Below, one piece after another: positions 35,263 to 45,129 of a DNA stretch of 64,000 nt. Numbering within the stretch: the stretch's first letter is position 1; every line of letters starts with the position of its first letter. A program made the translations under genes and the position numbers. This DNA comes from JAADHG01 sp964418645. Lineage in GTDB: Bacteria > Bacteroidota > Bacteroidia > Flavobacteriales > Flavobacteriaceae. The stretch lies in contig CAYQME010000004.1 of the NCBI GenBank assembly GCA_964418645.1, positions 17,773 to 81,772 on the forward strand, in the 5' to 3' direction. The notes under the pieces were generated by a model. It did not search any database, was not told the DNA's origin, and worked only from the letters and a program-made list of their open reading frames with translations.

Positions 35263-38200
35263 TTACTTTTTATAATGTTTTACATACTTTTTATATGCAA
35301 TAAATCCTAAAAGTGCAATTATAGCAACACTAATAATTATAATATTAATACTCGCTATTTGCTGTCCTGATTGATACGAATGTAATCCTGAAAGATAGAA
35401 GTTAACACCAAAATATGTAAATATTATACTTGAATACGCAGCAATAGACATAAAATTAAATCCGAAACGTCCGCGAAGCCCAGGAACTAAACGCATATGC
35501 ACCACAAAAGCATATACCATGATACTTATTAATGCCCAAGTTTCTTTAGGATCCCATCCCCAATAACGTCCCCAACTTTCGTTAGCCCACATGCCTCCAA
35601 GAAAATTTCCAATAGTTAGCATCACTAAACCAACAGTTAAAGCCATTTCATTAATTATGGTTAACTCTTTAATATTTAGCAACATTTTATCCTTATTGTC
35701 TTTGTTTGTAAAAACCATAAGTAATAATGCAACGACTCCTAATATCATGCCTAGAGTAAATGGCCCATAGCTAGCTACGATAATTGAAACATGAATCATG
35801 AGCCAATAACTATCCAAAACAGGTTGTAAATTAGCAATAGCAGGATCCATCCAATTCCAATGTGCAATCATTAAAATCATGGCTGTTACAAAGGCTGTTG
35901 AAGCTAAAGTTAAATCACTTTTTCTGCCAAATACTAAACCAAATAGCATCGTTGCCCAAGCCACATAAATCATAGATTCGTAGGCATCACTCCAAGGCAC
36001 ATGACCAGAAACATACCAACGTGTAATAAGTCCTGCTGTATGTAAAACAAATAATGCTAAAACAATATAACGGAATACTTTTACACTAATAGAAATTGTT
36101 TTACTCTTACTTTTAAAAATTTGTATAATTATTAAAATAAACATTAATGTTCCAGCATACATATACCAACTAAAGAGTTTTTTAAAAATATCATATTTAT
36201 TGTATAGTACTTCAGTATTTACTTTTTTATCACTTATCATTACATCACTTCCAAACTTAAATTGTGTGCGTTTAATAGCATCTAGTAATTTATCACTTTC
36301 ATCATAATCTTCTCCTGAATTTTTAGAATTATTAAGCATATATAAATAGGCTTTAAATCCAGTATTAATAAAGTTCCCATACAATGAATCATGCAACTTA
36401 TAATTTCCTGTTTTAAAATCTTGTGATGAAATCCATTTGTTATTTTCGTCGTCTGGAATTGGAAATATTCTAAGTGAAGATCCTTCTATTGCACTAAACA
36501 ACAAATTTACACGTTGATCTGCCTCTCTAAATTCTTTTTGAATTGCTGTAGGCGATTGTGTACTATAAGCTTCTTGAAGATATGGTGCTAACTTATAGCG
36601 TCCTTTATCATCAATAAAATGTGAAAACGTAGCATATTTCTTTGATTTATCGAGACCTATTATGTTTCGTATCGTATCAGCCTTTTTAAGTGCTAAATAA
36701 ATGATAGGTACATTTTCCCAAAACGTTGGGCTCTCTTGAATAGACAAATACACCTGATTGGCATCCAACTCCTCATAACTATCATGCTTACTTAGTTTAC
36801 GTAACAATTCTGAAGCATACGTGTTTACTGGCATCATACGCCCTCCAATATCCTGTATAACAATTTTACCAAATTTATTAGCTTGTGCTTTAGGCGTCAT
36901 ATGAACCTTTAAAATGGAATCAACTTGCGCTTTAGTTATTCTGTTGTGATCATGATTATCAGTACTGGTTTGTTGTGCTTGAAGAGATAGTACAAAACCA
37001 AATAAAAACACAGACAGTAATTTTGCCTTTTTTGCTTTTACCTTTTTTAGTTGCTTTCTTAAATCATCAAAACGTGTATGTTTAGCAAAAAGGATTGCTA
37101 ATAAACCAATGAACAACATAAAATAACCAACATAGGTAAACCATGTACCCCAAAAATCATGATTTACAGATAATACAGAGCCTTTTTCATCTGGATCAAA
37201 AGAGGATTGAAAAAAACGATACCCTTTATGATTTAAAATGTTATTCATAAATATTTTATAGTCAAAATCTCCTGATTCTTTATCTAAAACCGTGACTTGA
37301 CTTGAAAAAGCAGAATAACTTTTTTGTGTTCCCGGATAACGTTCGGCAACAAAATCGTTAAGCTTAATACTAAATGGTAATTCTATGACTTTAGAGCCAT
37401 ATTTAAATGCAAATTCCAAACCACCAATAGAATCTTGTCTAAAAGGATTACTAGTACCTTTACCTCCTAACAGTTTTACAATTTTTGTTTCATCATTAGC
37501 AGTTACTCTTAGTACAATACCATCTTCATCACTTCTTAAAAGTTCTGATTTTTTTACAATATCAAACACACCCTTGGTTACTGGTTTTGGAAATACTAAA
37601 CCTTGATTACCAATAATATATCTTGATCGTAATAATAAAGGTTGAATACTGTTTTTTAGTAATTTTCCTTTTGCTCCAGTTGCCATGGTCATATACTCAC
37701 CTTCAAAAGGAGATTGAATCGTTAAAGTACTATCTGTATAAGTTAAGTTTACAGCACCTTCAGTTGGTTGATTAAGAGCGTAAAGTACATTATGCATATC
37801 TATAACAGATCCTACTTTTAAAAAATGATTGTGTCCTGATTCTACAATCTTAAGATAAGATTCTCCAGATTCATCAGGAACAATATCTTCTTCAGCTCCA
37901 GAAATAAATTCTTCGAGTTCTACTTTTACAGGTTGACCATTATAACTTGTATGAAATTCAAAATTGTTATTTAATCTTGGAGAAAAATCGGTTTCTTCAT
38001 GTCTAACCAGTCTTTGCTGTTGACCATTAACTATATAATCGCCATCAATATAAGTCGTCAAATATGTATTGTTAGACAAAAAGCTGTTTTCTGTAGCACC
38101 CTCGCGTATTGCCATCATGCCTTCATAACTTATATAGCGTGTTATAAAAGCACCCAGCAGTATAAATATAAAAGCGATATGCAAAGTAAAGGTTGCCCAC

Positions 38201-38436
38201 TTTTCTTTTCTAAACAAGCGGTAACGAAAAATATTCCCTGCAAAATTTATGACAAAAAATGCTAATATCGTTTCAAACCACCACGAATTGTAGATTAATG
38301 TCCTTGTATATGGTGTTGGTGAGGTTTCTTGTGAAGCATCCATAAAAGTACCTGTAATCATTGCTATTGCAAAAACAACAAATAGTATAGCCGTAAGACG
38401 GTTGGAAAATAGAATGTTAGTGAGTTTCTTTAGCAT
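35263..38436 (-). CDS. System II cytochrome c biogenesis protein, ResB-CcsA fusion (CcsBA)
   Basis: A 1057-residue fusion that exports haem and attaches it to apocytochrome c. The first ~450 residues are ResB/CcsB-like with four membrane segments and a large outer domain. The last ~300 are CcsA with the haem-handling WWD motif (WANESWGRYWGWDPKETWAL, about residues 945-965) and flanking conserved histidines. Between them is a ~290-residue insert carrying a second signal-like segment (FLFGFVLSLQAQQ) and a long extracytoplasmic region. Such fusions are usual in Bacteroidota. It implies the cell uses c-type cytochromes. Confidence 0.92.
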   Translation of the reverse strand: MLKKLTNILFSNRLTAILFVVFAIAMITGTFMDASQETSPTPYTRTLIYNSWWFETILAFFVINFAGNIFRYRLFRKEKWATFTLHIAFIFILLGAFITRYISYEGMMAIREGATENSFLSNNTYLTTYIDGDYIVNGQQQRLVRHEETDFSPRLNNNFEFHTSYNGQPVKVELEEFISGAEEDIVPDESGESYLKIVESGHNHFLKVGSVIDMHNVLYALNQPTEGAVNLTYTDSTLTIQSPFEGEYMTMATGAKGKLLKNSIQPLLLRSRYIIGNQGLVFPKPVTKGVFDIVKKSELLRSDEDGIVLRVTANDETKIVKLLGGKGTSNPFRQDSIGGLEFAFKYGSKVIELPFSIKLNDFVAERYPGTQKSYSAFSSQVTVLDKESGDFDYKIFMNNILNHKGYRFFQSSFDPDEKGSVLSVNHDFWGTWFTYVGYFMLFIGLLAILFAKHTRFDDLRKQLKKVKAKKAKLLSVFLFGFVLSLQAQQTSTDNHDHNRITKAQVDSILKVHMTPKAQANKFGKIVIQDIGGRMMPVNTYASELLRKLSKHDSYEELDANQVYLSIQESPTFWENVPIIYLALKKADTIRNIIGLDKSKKYATFSHFIDDKGRYKLAPYLQEAYSTQSPTAIQKEFREADQRVNLLFSAIEGSSLRIFPIPDDENNKWISSQDFKTGNYKLHDSLYGNFINTGFKAYLYMLNNSKNSGEDYDESDKLLDAIKRTQFKFGSDVMISDKKVNTEVLYNKYDIFKKLFSWYMYAGTLMFILIIIQIFKSKSKTISISVKVFRYIVLALFVLHTAGLITRWYVSGHVPWSDAYESMIYVAWATMLFGLVFGRKSDLTLASTAFVTAMILMIAHWNWMDPAIANLQPVLDSYWLMIHVSIIVASYGPFTLGMILGVVALLLMVFTNKDNKDKMLLNIKELTIINEMALTVGLVMLTIGNFLGGMWANESWGRYWGWDPKETWALISIMVYAFVVHMRLVPGLRGRFGFNFMSIAAYSSIIFTYFGVNFYLSGLHSYQSGQQIASINIIIISVAIIALLGFIAYKKYVKHYKK

Positions 38437-38540
38437 AACAATAAGGTCTTATTTTTTTTTTGAATCGTGCAAAGTTAATTATTTTGTTTGTAATGAAGCT
38501 TTAAAAACAGATCTTTTAACAATAGATCATCAAGCATTAA

Positions 38541-38921
38541 CTATCGCGCTTCAAATAGTTTTAAATATAAAAATGTACTCATTTTTCGTGCCCTATTTTT
38601 AGCCATATCTGCATATTCCCCTTCAAATAATTCGTCAATGGTTTCAAACCATAAATTCATCCAAGTGCCAAAATGCTCCTGAGTTATTGTGTTTTTGTTA
38701 ACTTGATCGACTTTTATATGTGCTTCTAATGGATTTCCATAATATTTAATTTTTAAAAACAAACTCGATTCCCAAAATGTAGTCAGTGTATCGAGATGTT
38801 TATCCCAATCTTCAATAGTGCTAAAAAAAGGTTTAAGCATCCCATTAGTTCTAACTTTAGAATAAAATGTAGACACTAATAAAGATATATCATCTCTGGT
38901 TTTAATATCCTTTTTTTTCAT
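38541..38921 (-). CDS. Group III truncated haemoglobin
   Basis: A 126-residue globin of the trHb3 class. It has the 2-on-2 layout with FYSKVRTNGMLKPFF near the start, the central FWESSLFLKIKYYGNPLEAHIKV, and HFGTWMNLWFETIDELFEG with candidate haem histidines. I use the ATG at 38919-38921; a TTG three codons upstream is also open. Roles in the family include oxygen, NO or peroxide chemistry. It lies upstream of ccsBA on the same strand, about 100 bp away. Confidence 0.87.
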   Translation of the reverse strand: MKKKDIKTRDDISLLVSTFYSKVRTNGMLKPFFSTIEDWDKHLDTLTTFWESSLFLKIKYYGNPLEAHIKVDQVNKNTITQEHFGTWMNLWFETIDELFEGEYADMAKNRARKMSTFLYLKLFEAR

Positions 38922-38981
38922 AGAAAACAAAGATACGTCAATCGGTTTTTAAATAATGTATTACTTACTTACTTTAGCAAT

Positions 38982-39746
38982 ATGATTTCAGTCATTATAC
39001 TTGGCGCAGGAAATGTAGCAACACATTTATATAAAGCATTTAAAAATGCTGAGCATGTTGTTGTAAACCAATGGTACAATCGTAGTATTGAAGCGCTGCA
39101 ACCGTTTAAAAATGATGTTAAAATTACAAATGATATCTCATCATTAAAAATTGCTGATGTTTACATTATTGCAATAAGTGACGATGCTATTGGAGACCTT
39201 TCTACAGCATTACCCTTTAGAAATAGATTAGTGATGCATACTTCAGGTAGCATAAGCATGCATGAAATTGACAAAAAAAATAAGCGTGGCGTATTTTATC
39301 CATTACAAACGTTTACAAAAGGTGTTGATTTAGAGTTTTCAGATGTTCCAATTTGTATTGAAATAGAGCATAAAGCTAATATGCAAATATTGAAAGATTT
39401 GGTAACTGCTGTTGGAAGCACACATTATAAAGTAAATTCTGAACAAAGAAGTGTCTTACATCTTGCGGCTGTTTTTGTTAATAATTTTACCAATCAATTG
39501 TATAGAATTGGACACGAAATAACTGAATCTAAAAGTGCTGATTTTAATATTTTAAAACCGCTTATAAAAGAAACTGCAAACAAAATTGAAGACTTATCAC
39601 CTTATTTAGCACAAACAGGTCCTGCAAAACGCAACGATAAAAAAACGATAAAAAAGCATTTAAAAGCACTTGAAAAAGACATTCACAAAGACATTTATGA
39701 ACTCCTAACAAAATCAATTAAGCAAACCCATGAAAAAAAGTTATAA
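38982..39746 (+). CDS. Rossmann-like, DUF2520 domain oxidoreductase
   Basis: A 254-residue protein with an N-terminal NAD(P)-binding Rossmann fold (MISVIILGAGNVATHL) similar to F420-dependent NADP oxidoreductases/ProC. The C-terminal helical DUF2520 domain (LHLAAVFVNNFTNQLYRIGHEI ... LAQTGPAKRNDKKTIKKHL) is also clear. The reaction is unknown. It overlaps the KdsC gene by 17 bp, a strong sign of one transcript and coupled translation. This pair is common in Bacteroidota. Confidence 0.88.
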   Translation: MISVIILGAGNVATHLYKAFKNAEHVVVNQWYNRSIEALQPFKNDVKITNDISSLKIADVYIIAISDDAIGDLSTALPFRNRLVMHTSGSISMHEIDKKNKRGVFYPLQTFTKGVDLEFSDVPICIEIEHKANMQILKDLVTAVGSTHYKVNSEQRSVLHLAAVFVNNFTNQLYRIGHEITESKSADFNILKPLIKETANKIEDLSPYLAQTGPAKRNDKKTIKKHLKALEKDIHKDIYELLTKSIKQTHEKKL

Positions 39747-40257
39747 AGAGTATTTACAATATATAACAACCTTTATTTTTGATGTTGATGGTGTCCTAAC
39801 AGATGGTACAGTTGCCATTACAACCTCAGGTGAAATGCTTCGGAAAATGAATATTAAAGATGGTTATGCCTTAAAAACTGCTGTAGATAAAGGCTATAAT
39901 GTGTGCATTATTTCAGGAGGCTCTAATGAAGGGGTTCGTAAACGCTTACAAGGTTTAGGAATTACTAATATTTACCTAGGTGCACACAACAAAATAGAAC
40001 AACTAGAAGAGTACCTAGATATTTACAATATTAATGCTGAGCATGTGTTGTATATGGGAGATGATATTCCAGATTTACCTGTAATGCAGTTGGTTGGTTT
40101 ACCATGTTGCCCTCAGGATTCAGCTCCAGAAATTAAAGCCGTATCTAAATACATTTCTCATAAAAATGGTGGTAAAGGTGCTGTGCGCGATGTGATTGAA
40201 CAAGTGCTAAAAGTACAGGATAAATGGGATGCTAATTTTGATGCTAAGTATGACTAG
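39730..40257 (+). CDS. KdsC-like HAD phosphatase (KDO-8-phosphate phosphatase)
   Basis: A 175-residue HAD hydrolase without a cap domain. Motif I is FDVDGVLTDGTV, motif II is IISGGSN, motif III/IV is YMGDDIPDLPVM. Length, VLTDG and the C-terminal GGKGAVRDVIEQVL fit the KdsC family, which dephosphorylates 3-deoxy-D-manno-octulosonate 8-phosphate for lipopolysaccharide inner core. Other sugar phosphates are possible. It is translationally coupled to the DUF2520 gene. Confidence 0.88.
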   Translation: MKKSYKEYLQYITTFIFDVDGVLTDGTVAITTSGEMLRKMNIKDGYALKTAVDKGYNVCIISGGSNEGVRKRLQGLGITNIYLGAHNKIEQLEEYLDIYNINAEHVLYMGDDIPDLPVMQLVGLPCCPQDSAPEIKAVSKYISHKNGGKGAVRDVIEQVLKVQDKWDANFDAKYD

Positions 40258-40312
40258 TATTCAATATTCAAAGAAATAAAAACGGCTAAACATATAACAA
40301 CTAAACTAAAAA

Positions 40313-41233
40313 ATGCTCCATTTTTTAAACCTTTTTCGCTATAAAAACTTACTCTTAATTATACTTACACAGGTACTCATTAAATACTCCTTATTTGCCT
40401 CTTTTGGAGTTAGTACTACCTTAACTCTTTTTGAGTTTATGCTTCTGGTTTTAGCTACCATTTGTATTGCTGCTGCTGGAAATATAATTAATGATGTGTA
40501 TGATATAGAAACCGATTTGGTAAACAAACCTCATAAGGTAATTATAGGAAAATCTATTTCAGAAAAGACGGTTTTAAATATTTTTATTATTCTTAATGTG
40601 ATAGGTGTTGGTATTGGTTTTTGGATTTCTAATCGTATTGAACATAGTGGTTTTGCAGCATTATTTATCATTATTTCTGTGTTGCTTTATATTTATGCCA
40701 CTTATTTAAAACAAACTGTTTTAATTGGTAATATTATTATTTCGGTTTTGGTTGCCATGAGTATTATTATTGTTGGCCTTTTTGAATTATTCCCAGCAAT
40801 AACCTCTCAAAACCAACCAACACAATTTGCCATATTTAAAATTGTATTTAACTATGCACTATTTGCATTTATGATAAACTTACTACGCGAAATTATTAAA
40901 GACATCGAAGATATAGCAGGTGATACCAAGGCTGAAATAAAGACACTTCCTGTAGTTATTGGTAAAAAACACGCTACTATTCTAGTATTTATTTTATCAA
41001 TGATTCCGTTGATTGCTGTAACTTATTATGTCATTACCATTTTGTATAAACAACAAATAGCTGTTGTATATTTCCTTGTTTTTATCATTGCTCCTCTACT
41101 CTATTTTACAATAAAATCTATAACTGCTAAAAGTAATCTTGAATTACATCAACTTTCTAACATTTTAAAGCTTGTCATGTTATTAGGTATATTATCTTTA
41201 CTGCTTTATCCATATATGCTTAATAATGCTTAA
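40313..41233 (+). CDS. UbiA-family prenyltransferase
   Basis: A 306-residue membrane enzyme with about eight hydrophobic segments. It has the two aspartate-rich prenyl-diphosphate/Mg2+ sites of the UbiA family: NDVYDIETD (with NKPHKVIIGK) and KDIEDIAGDTKAEIKTLP. Related Bacteroidota proteins are annotated as geranylgeranylglycerol-phosphate geranylgeranyltransferases. Acceptor and chain length cannot be fixed here. Maf starts 3 bp after its stop, within the tandem sequence TTAATAATGCTTAATAATGC. Confidence 0.87.
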   Translation: MLHFLNLFRYKNLLLIILTQVLIKYSLFASFGVSTTLTLFEFMLLVLATICIAAAGNIINDVYDIETDLVNKPHKVIIGKSISEKTVLNIFIILNVIGVGIGFWISNRIEHSGFAALFIIISVLLYIYATYLKQTVLIGNIIISVLVAMSIIIVGLFELFPAITSQNQPTQFAIFKIVFNYALFAFMINLLREIIKDIEDIAGDTKAEIKTLPVVIGKKHATILVFILSMIPLIAVTYYVITILYKQQIAVVYFLVFIIAPLLYFTIKSITAKSNLELHQLSNILKLVMLLGILSLLLYPYMLNNA

Positions 41234-41235
41234 TA

Positions 41236-41829
41236 ATGCTTAACGAAAAACTAAAAGATTTTAATCTCATCTTAGCATCTGGCTCTCTAAGACGTCAACA
41301 ATTTTTTAAGGATTTAGACTTAGATTTTCAAATTGTTTTAAAACCTATAAAAGAAGAATATCCCGAACGTTTGCGCCATTTTGAGATTAGCAATTATCTC
41401 GCCCAATTAAAATCATTACCCTTTGAAAACGAATTAAAAAACAATGATATTCTCATTACAAGTGATACTATTGTTTGGCATAAAGAGGAAGCGTTGGGTA
41501 AACCTCGAAATGAAGAAGAAGCATTCCTAATGTTAAGCAAACTAAGTGGAGAAACTCATGAGGTAATCAGCTCTGTGTGTTTTAAAACCAAATCTACTGA
41601 AAAAACGATGCATAATATTACTAAGGTTACCTTTAAAAGCTTAAGCGATGAAGAAATTTGGTATTACATTAAAAACTATAGTCCATTAGACAAAGCAGGA
41701 GCTTATGGCATTCAAGAATGGATTGGACATATTGGAGTTACTAATATTGAAGGCTCCTATTTTAATGTGATGGGATTACCCGTTCACATGGTATATGAAT
41801 CGTTAAATACTCTCGTGAATACAAAATAA
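41236..41829 (+). CDS. Maf-like nucleoside triphosphate pyrophosphatase
   Basis: A 197-residue Maf/HAM1-type enzyme that hydrolyses non-canonical or excess nucleotides such as dTTP/UTP to monophosphates. Signatures are LASGSLRRQQFFKDL at the start, SDTIVWHKEEALGKP with the catalytic Asp, GETHEVISSVCF and the closing DKAGAYGIQEWIGHIGVTNI. It is 3 bp downstream of the UbiA-like gene, likely cotranscribed with DUF2520-KdsC-UbiA. Confidence 0.92.
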   Translation: MLNEKLKDFNLILASGSLRRQQFFKDLDLDFQIVLKPIKEEYPERLRHFEISNYLAQLKSLPFENELKNNDILITSDTIVWHKEEALGKPRNEEEAFLMLSKLSGETHEVISSVCFKTKSTEKTMHNITKVTFKSLSDEEIWYYIKNYSPLDKAGAYGIQEWIGHIGVTNIEGSYFNVMGLPVHMVYESLNTLVNTK

Positions 41830-41865
41830 CTTCTTAATTTTATTTAATATTTAATTCACTTTAAA

Positions 41866-42387
41866 ATGATTGACTTTTTCAATATAAATCGAGAACAAAT
41901 AATTAACACCATATTGGTTTTTGGAATTCTATTTGTAATTCAATTCATTGCAAACTTAGTGGTTAGAAAAATAGGGCGATCCAAACGCAAAAATAAAGCA
42001 AGAATTAAGTTGATTAAACGCTATGTATCAATTACTTTCTTTTTAATTGCACTCTTAATTGAGGCCTTTATTTTAGGAGTTGAAATAAAAGATATTATCG
42101 TTTTATTCTCATCTGTGTTTGCCATATTAGGAATTACATTATTTGCAAGTTGGTCTATTTTAAGTAATGTTACGTCTGGAATTGTTATGTTTTTTTCTTT
42201 TCCATATAAAATTGGAGACAAAATACATGTTCATGACAAAGAGCATGAAGTTATTGGTATTATTGAAGATGTTCATTCGTTTCAAATTCATATTAGAAAA
42301 AGTAATGGTGAACTCATGACCTACCCAAACAATTTACTTCTACAAAAAGCAGTTACACTCGTTGAAAAGGATGCTTTTGATAAATAA
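41866..42387 (+). CDS. Small MscS-type mechanosensitive channel protein
   Basis: A 173-residue protein with three hydrophobic segments and the MscS pore/beta domain: FAILGITLFASWSILSNVTSGIVMFFSFPYKIGDKI is the pore helix and lead-in, then IGIIEDVHSFQIHIRKSNGELMTYPNNLLLQKAV. It lacks the C-terminal cytoplasmic cage of full MscS (~286 residues), as many small family members do. It likely releases solutes on hypo-osmotic shock. It is the last gene of the rightward group. Confidence 0.88.
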   Translation: MIDFFNINREQIINTILVFGILFVIQFIANLVVRKIGRSKRKNKARIKLIKRYVSITFFLIALLIEAFILGVEIKDIIVLFSSVFAILGITLFASWSILSNVTSGIVMFFSFPYKIGDKIHVHDKEHEVIGIIEDVHSFQIHIRKSNGELMTYPNNLLLQKAVTLVEKDAFDK

Positions 42388-42484
42388 AAGCTAAAAGCAC
42401 ATACTGATACGTTAAAGAAAGATTAAAACCAACCTTAAGGCTAACATTCTTTTTATATTTGGTTTCTAGCAAACCAATGTTACT

Positions 42485-45013
42485 ATGAAAAAAACTGTAC
42501 TAACAGTATTGACTATTATAACTACAGCTGTTACTATTTTAGCACAACAACCAGAAAAATTAAATACTTCTGAAATCTACGAAGCTGTTCAAAAACTAAA
42601 TTTTCTAGGGACAGTTTTGTATGTCGCAGCTCATCCAGACGATGAAAATACGCGCCTCATATCATACATGTCCAATCATTTAAAAGCAAGAGCAGGGTAT
42701 TTGGCACTTACTAGAGGTGATGGCGGACAAAACCTTATTGGCTCTGAAATTAGAGAGCTTTTGGGTGTTATTCGTACCGAAGAATTATTAGCAGCACGTC
42801 GGATTGATGGAGGTGAACAAATGTTCACAAGAGCAAATGATTTTGGGTATTCTAAACACCCTGACGAAACTTTAACAATTTGGAACAAAGACATGGTTTT
42901 AAGTGACATGGTTTGGGCAATCAGAAAATTTAAACCAGATGTAATAATCAATCGATTTAACCATACCTCAGCTGGCAAAACACATGGACATCATACAAGT
43001 TCAGCATTATTAAGCATGGAAGCGTTTGATCTCGCTAATAACAAGTCTGCATATCCTGAACAATTAGAATTTACTGGTTTATGGCAACCGAAGACTTTGT
43101 ATTTTAATACGCATTGGTGGTTTTATGGCAGTCAAGAAAAATTTAAAGAAGTTGATAAAAGTAATATGGTGAGCTTTGACGTTGGAGTATATTATCCGCA
43201 AAAAGGACTATCTAACAATGAGCTAGCTTCAATAGCAAGCAGCCAACATTTATCGCAAGGCTTTGGAAGGCAAAGTATTAGAGGAACAGAAAAAGAGTAT
43301 ATCGAGTATTTAAAAGGTGATTTTCCAAAAGATAAGACAAATATTTTCTCAGGTATTGACACCTCTTGGAATCGCATAAAAGGTGGTCAAGCCATTGGTG
43401 ATATTTTATACAATGTTGAAAAGAATTTTAATTTTAAAGAACCATCAATTCATATTACTGAACTTATTGAAGCATACAAATTAATTCAAAAACTTGAAGA
43501 TGAGCATTGGAAATCTATTAAAACCAAAGAAATAATATCTATTATTGAAACCTGTTCAGGTTTGTATTTAGAAGGGATTGCAAATACACCAACCATATCA
43601 CCTAATAGTGACTTAAAAGTAAATATTGAAGTTCTTAAAAGAAGTAATACAAAAATTGAATTGAAAAGTGTTAGTCTTTCGCAATTAAATGAAGCTCAAA
43701 ATACTTCTACTAATTTAGAAAATAACAAAAAATACAATTATAAAATTAATGGTACCATTCCTTCAGATACAAAATACACAAATCCTTATTGGTTAAATGA
43801 AAAAGGGACATTAGGTATGTATAATGTTAAGAATCAAAATTTAATTGGTCTTCCTGAAACACCACGTTCTATAACTGTTGATTTTAATCTTAATATTAAC
43901 AACACACCAATTACAATCACAAAAAATCTGGTATATCGCTATTCTAAACCAGACAAAGGGGAATTGTATCGTCCTTTTGAAATTATTCCGGAAGTTTCAG
44001 CTAGTATTAGTGATAAAGTTTTCATTTTTGAAAATGATAAACAAAAAGAAATATCTGTTACTGTTAAAGCTGGTCGTGATAATCTAGAAGGTTTTGTGAG
44101 TATGGATTATCCAAAAAACTGGAACGTCTATCCTGACCAACAAAAGGTAACTTTAACAAATAAAGGCGAAGAGCAAACCTTAGTTTTTACAGTAATTCCT
44201 CCTAAGTTTCAAAGCGAAGGATATCTTAAACCAAAAGTTAATGTCAACGGAAAAATATATTCTAGAGAGTTAATTGAAATAAATTATAGTCATATTCCTT
44301 TTCAAACTGTTTTATTGCCTAGCGAAAGCAAAATAGTAAGATTAGATATTCAAAAAAGAGGAGAAAACATAGGTTATATTGAAGGTGCAGGAGATGTTGT
44401 TCCTGAAAGTTTAGAACAAATTGGATATACTGTTGTAAAATTAAAACCCAAAGATATTACATCTGAAAGTTTATCAAGATTTGATGCTATTGTTGTTGGT
44501 ATAAGAGCTTATAATATTCTTGACGATTTAAAATTTAAGCAACAACTACTCTTTGATTTTGTTGAACAAGGAGGTAACATGATTGTGCAATACAACACAA
44601 GTCGACGAATAAAAGTAGATCATATGTCACCATACGATTTAAAATTGTCGAGCAATAGAGTTACCAATGAAAATGCCGAAGTACGATTTTTAGCCAAAGA
44701 CCATTCACTTTTAAACTTTCCAAATAAAATTACTAAAAAAGATTTTGAAGGTTGGACACAGGAACGAGGACTATACTTTCCTGATGAATGGGGGAGTGAG
44801 TTCACACCACTTCTATCGATGAACGATAAAGGTGAAACACCAAAAGATGGTAGTTTGTTAGTAGCCAAATATGGAAAAGGACATTATATCTACACAGGAT
44901 TAAGTTTTTTTAGAGAGTTTCCTTCAGGAGTTTCTGGAGCATATAGACTTTTTGCAAACATGCTCTCTATTGGAAAAGACAACATTAATATTGACCATAA
45001 ATTAAATGACTAA
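42485..45013 (+). CDS. Large secreted PIG-L family deacetylase
   Basis: An 842-residue protein with a signal peptide (MKKTVLTVLTIITTAVTILA). The N-terminal ~300 residues are a PIG-L/LmbE zinc deacetylase (YVAAHPDDENTRLISYM; TRGDGGQNLIGSEI; FNHTSAGKTHGHHTSSALL). The remaining ~500 residues are beta-rich (PDKGELYRPFEIIPEVS ...) and end in a glutamine-amidotransferase-like/ThuA-like fold (FDAIVVGIRAYNILDD ... GQ-like GHYIYTGLSFFREFPSG). It probably deacetylates an extracellular amino sugar, which is an inference. A 37-residue membrane ORF and a sodium symporter gene follow within 120 bp. Confidence 0.85.
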   Translation: MKKTVLTVLTIITTAVTILAQQPEKLNTSEIYEAVQKLNFLGTVLYVAAHPDDENTRLISYMSNHLKARAGYLALTRGDGGQNLIGSEIRELLGVIRTEELLAARRIDGGEQMFTRANDFGYSKHPDETLTIWNKDMVLSDMVWAIRKFKPDVIINRFNHTSAGKTHGHHTSSALLSMEAFDLANNKSAYPEQLEFTGLWQPKTLYFNTHWWFYGSQEKFKEVDKSNMVSFDVGVYYPQKGLSNNELASIASSQHLSQGFGRQSIRGTEKEYIEYLKGDFPKDKTNIFSGIDTSWNRIKGGQAIGDILYNVEKNFNFKEPSIHITELIEAYKLIQKLEDEHWKSIKTKEIISIIETCSGLYLEGIANTPTISPNSDLKVNIEVLKRSNTKIELKSVSLSQLNEAQNTSTNLENNKKYNYKINGTIPSDTKYTNPYWLNEKGTLGMYNVKNQNLIGLPETPRSITVDFNLNINNTPITITKNLVYRYSKPDKGELYRPFEIIPEVSASISDKVFIFENDKQKEISVTVKAGRDNLEGFVSMDYPKNWNVYPDQQKVTLTNKGEEQTLVFTVIPPKFQSEGYLKPKVNVNGKIYSRELIEINYSHIPFQTVLLPSESKIVRLDIQKRGENIGYIEGAGDVVPESLEQIGYTVVKLKPKDITSESLSRFDAIVVGIRAYNILDDLKFKQQLLFDFVEQGGNMIVQYNTSRRIKVDHMSPYDLKLSSNRVTNENAEVRFLAKDHSLLNFPNKITKKDFEGWTQERGLYFPDEWGSEFTPLLSMNDKGETPKDGSLLVAKYGKGHYIYTGLSFFREFPSGVSGAYRLFANMLSIGKDNINIDHKLND

Positions 45014-45014
45014 A

Positions 45015-45128
45015 ATGGTAAAAAAAACAACTCAAAAATATGAATGGGAACCCATTTACACCATTGTGTTAGTAGCAAATGCTATTTACTTTATTTTATT
45101 CTATTTACTAATGAATACATTTTCTTAA
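45015..45128 (+). CDS. Small single-span membrane protein between PIG-L and symporter genes
   Basis: A 37-codon ORF starting 1 bp after the PIG-L stop and ending 1 bp before the symporter start, so it fills the gap exactly. The protein has a charged start (MVKKTTQKYEWEP) and one hydrophobic helix (IYTIVLVANAIYFILFYLLM). The tight packing argues that it is translated, perhaps as an accessory subunit of the symporter. I do not recognise a family. Confidence 0.6.
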   Translation: MVKKTTQKYEWEPIYTIVLVANAIYFILFYLLMNTFS

Positions 45129-45129
45129 T

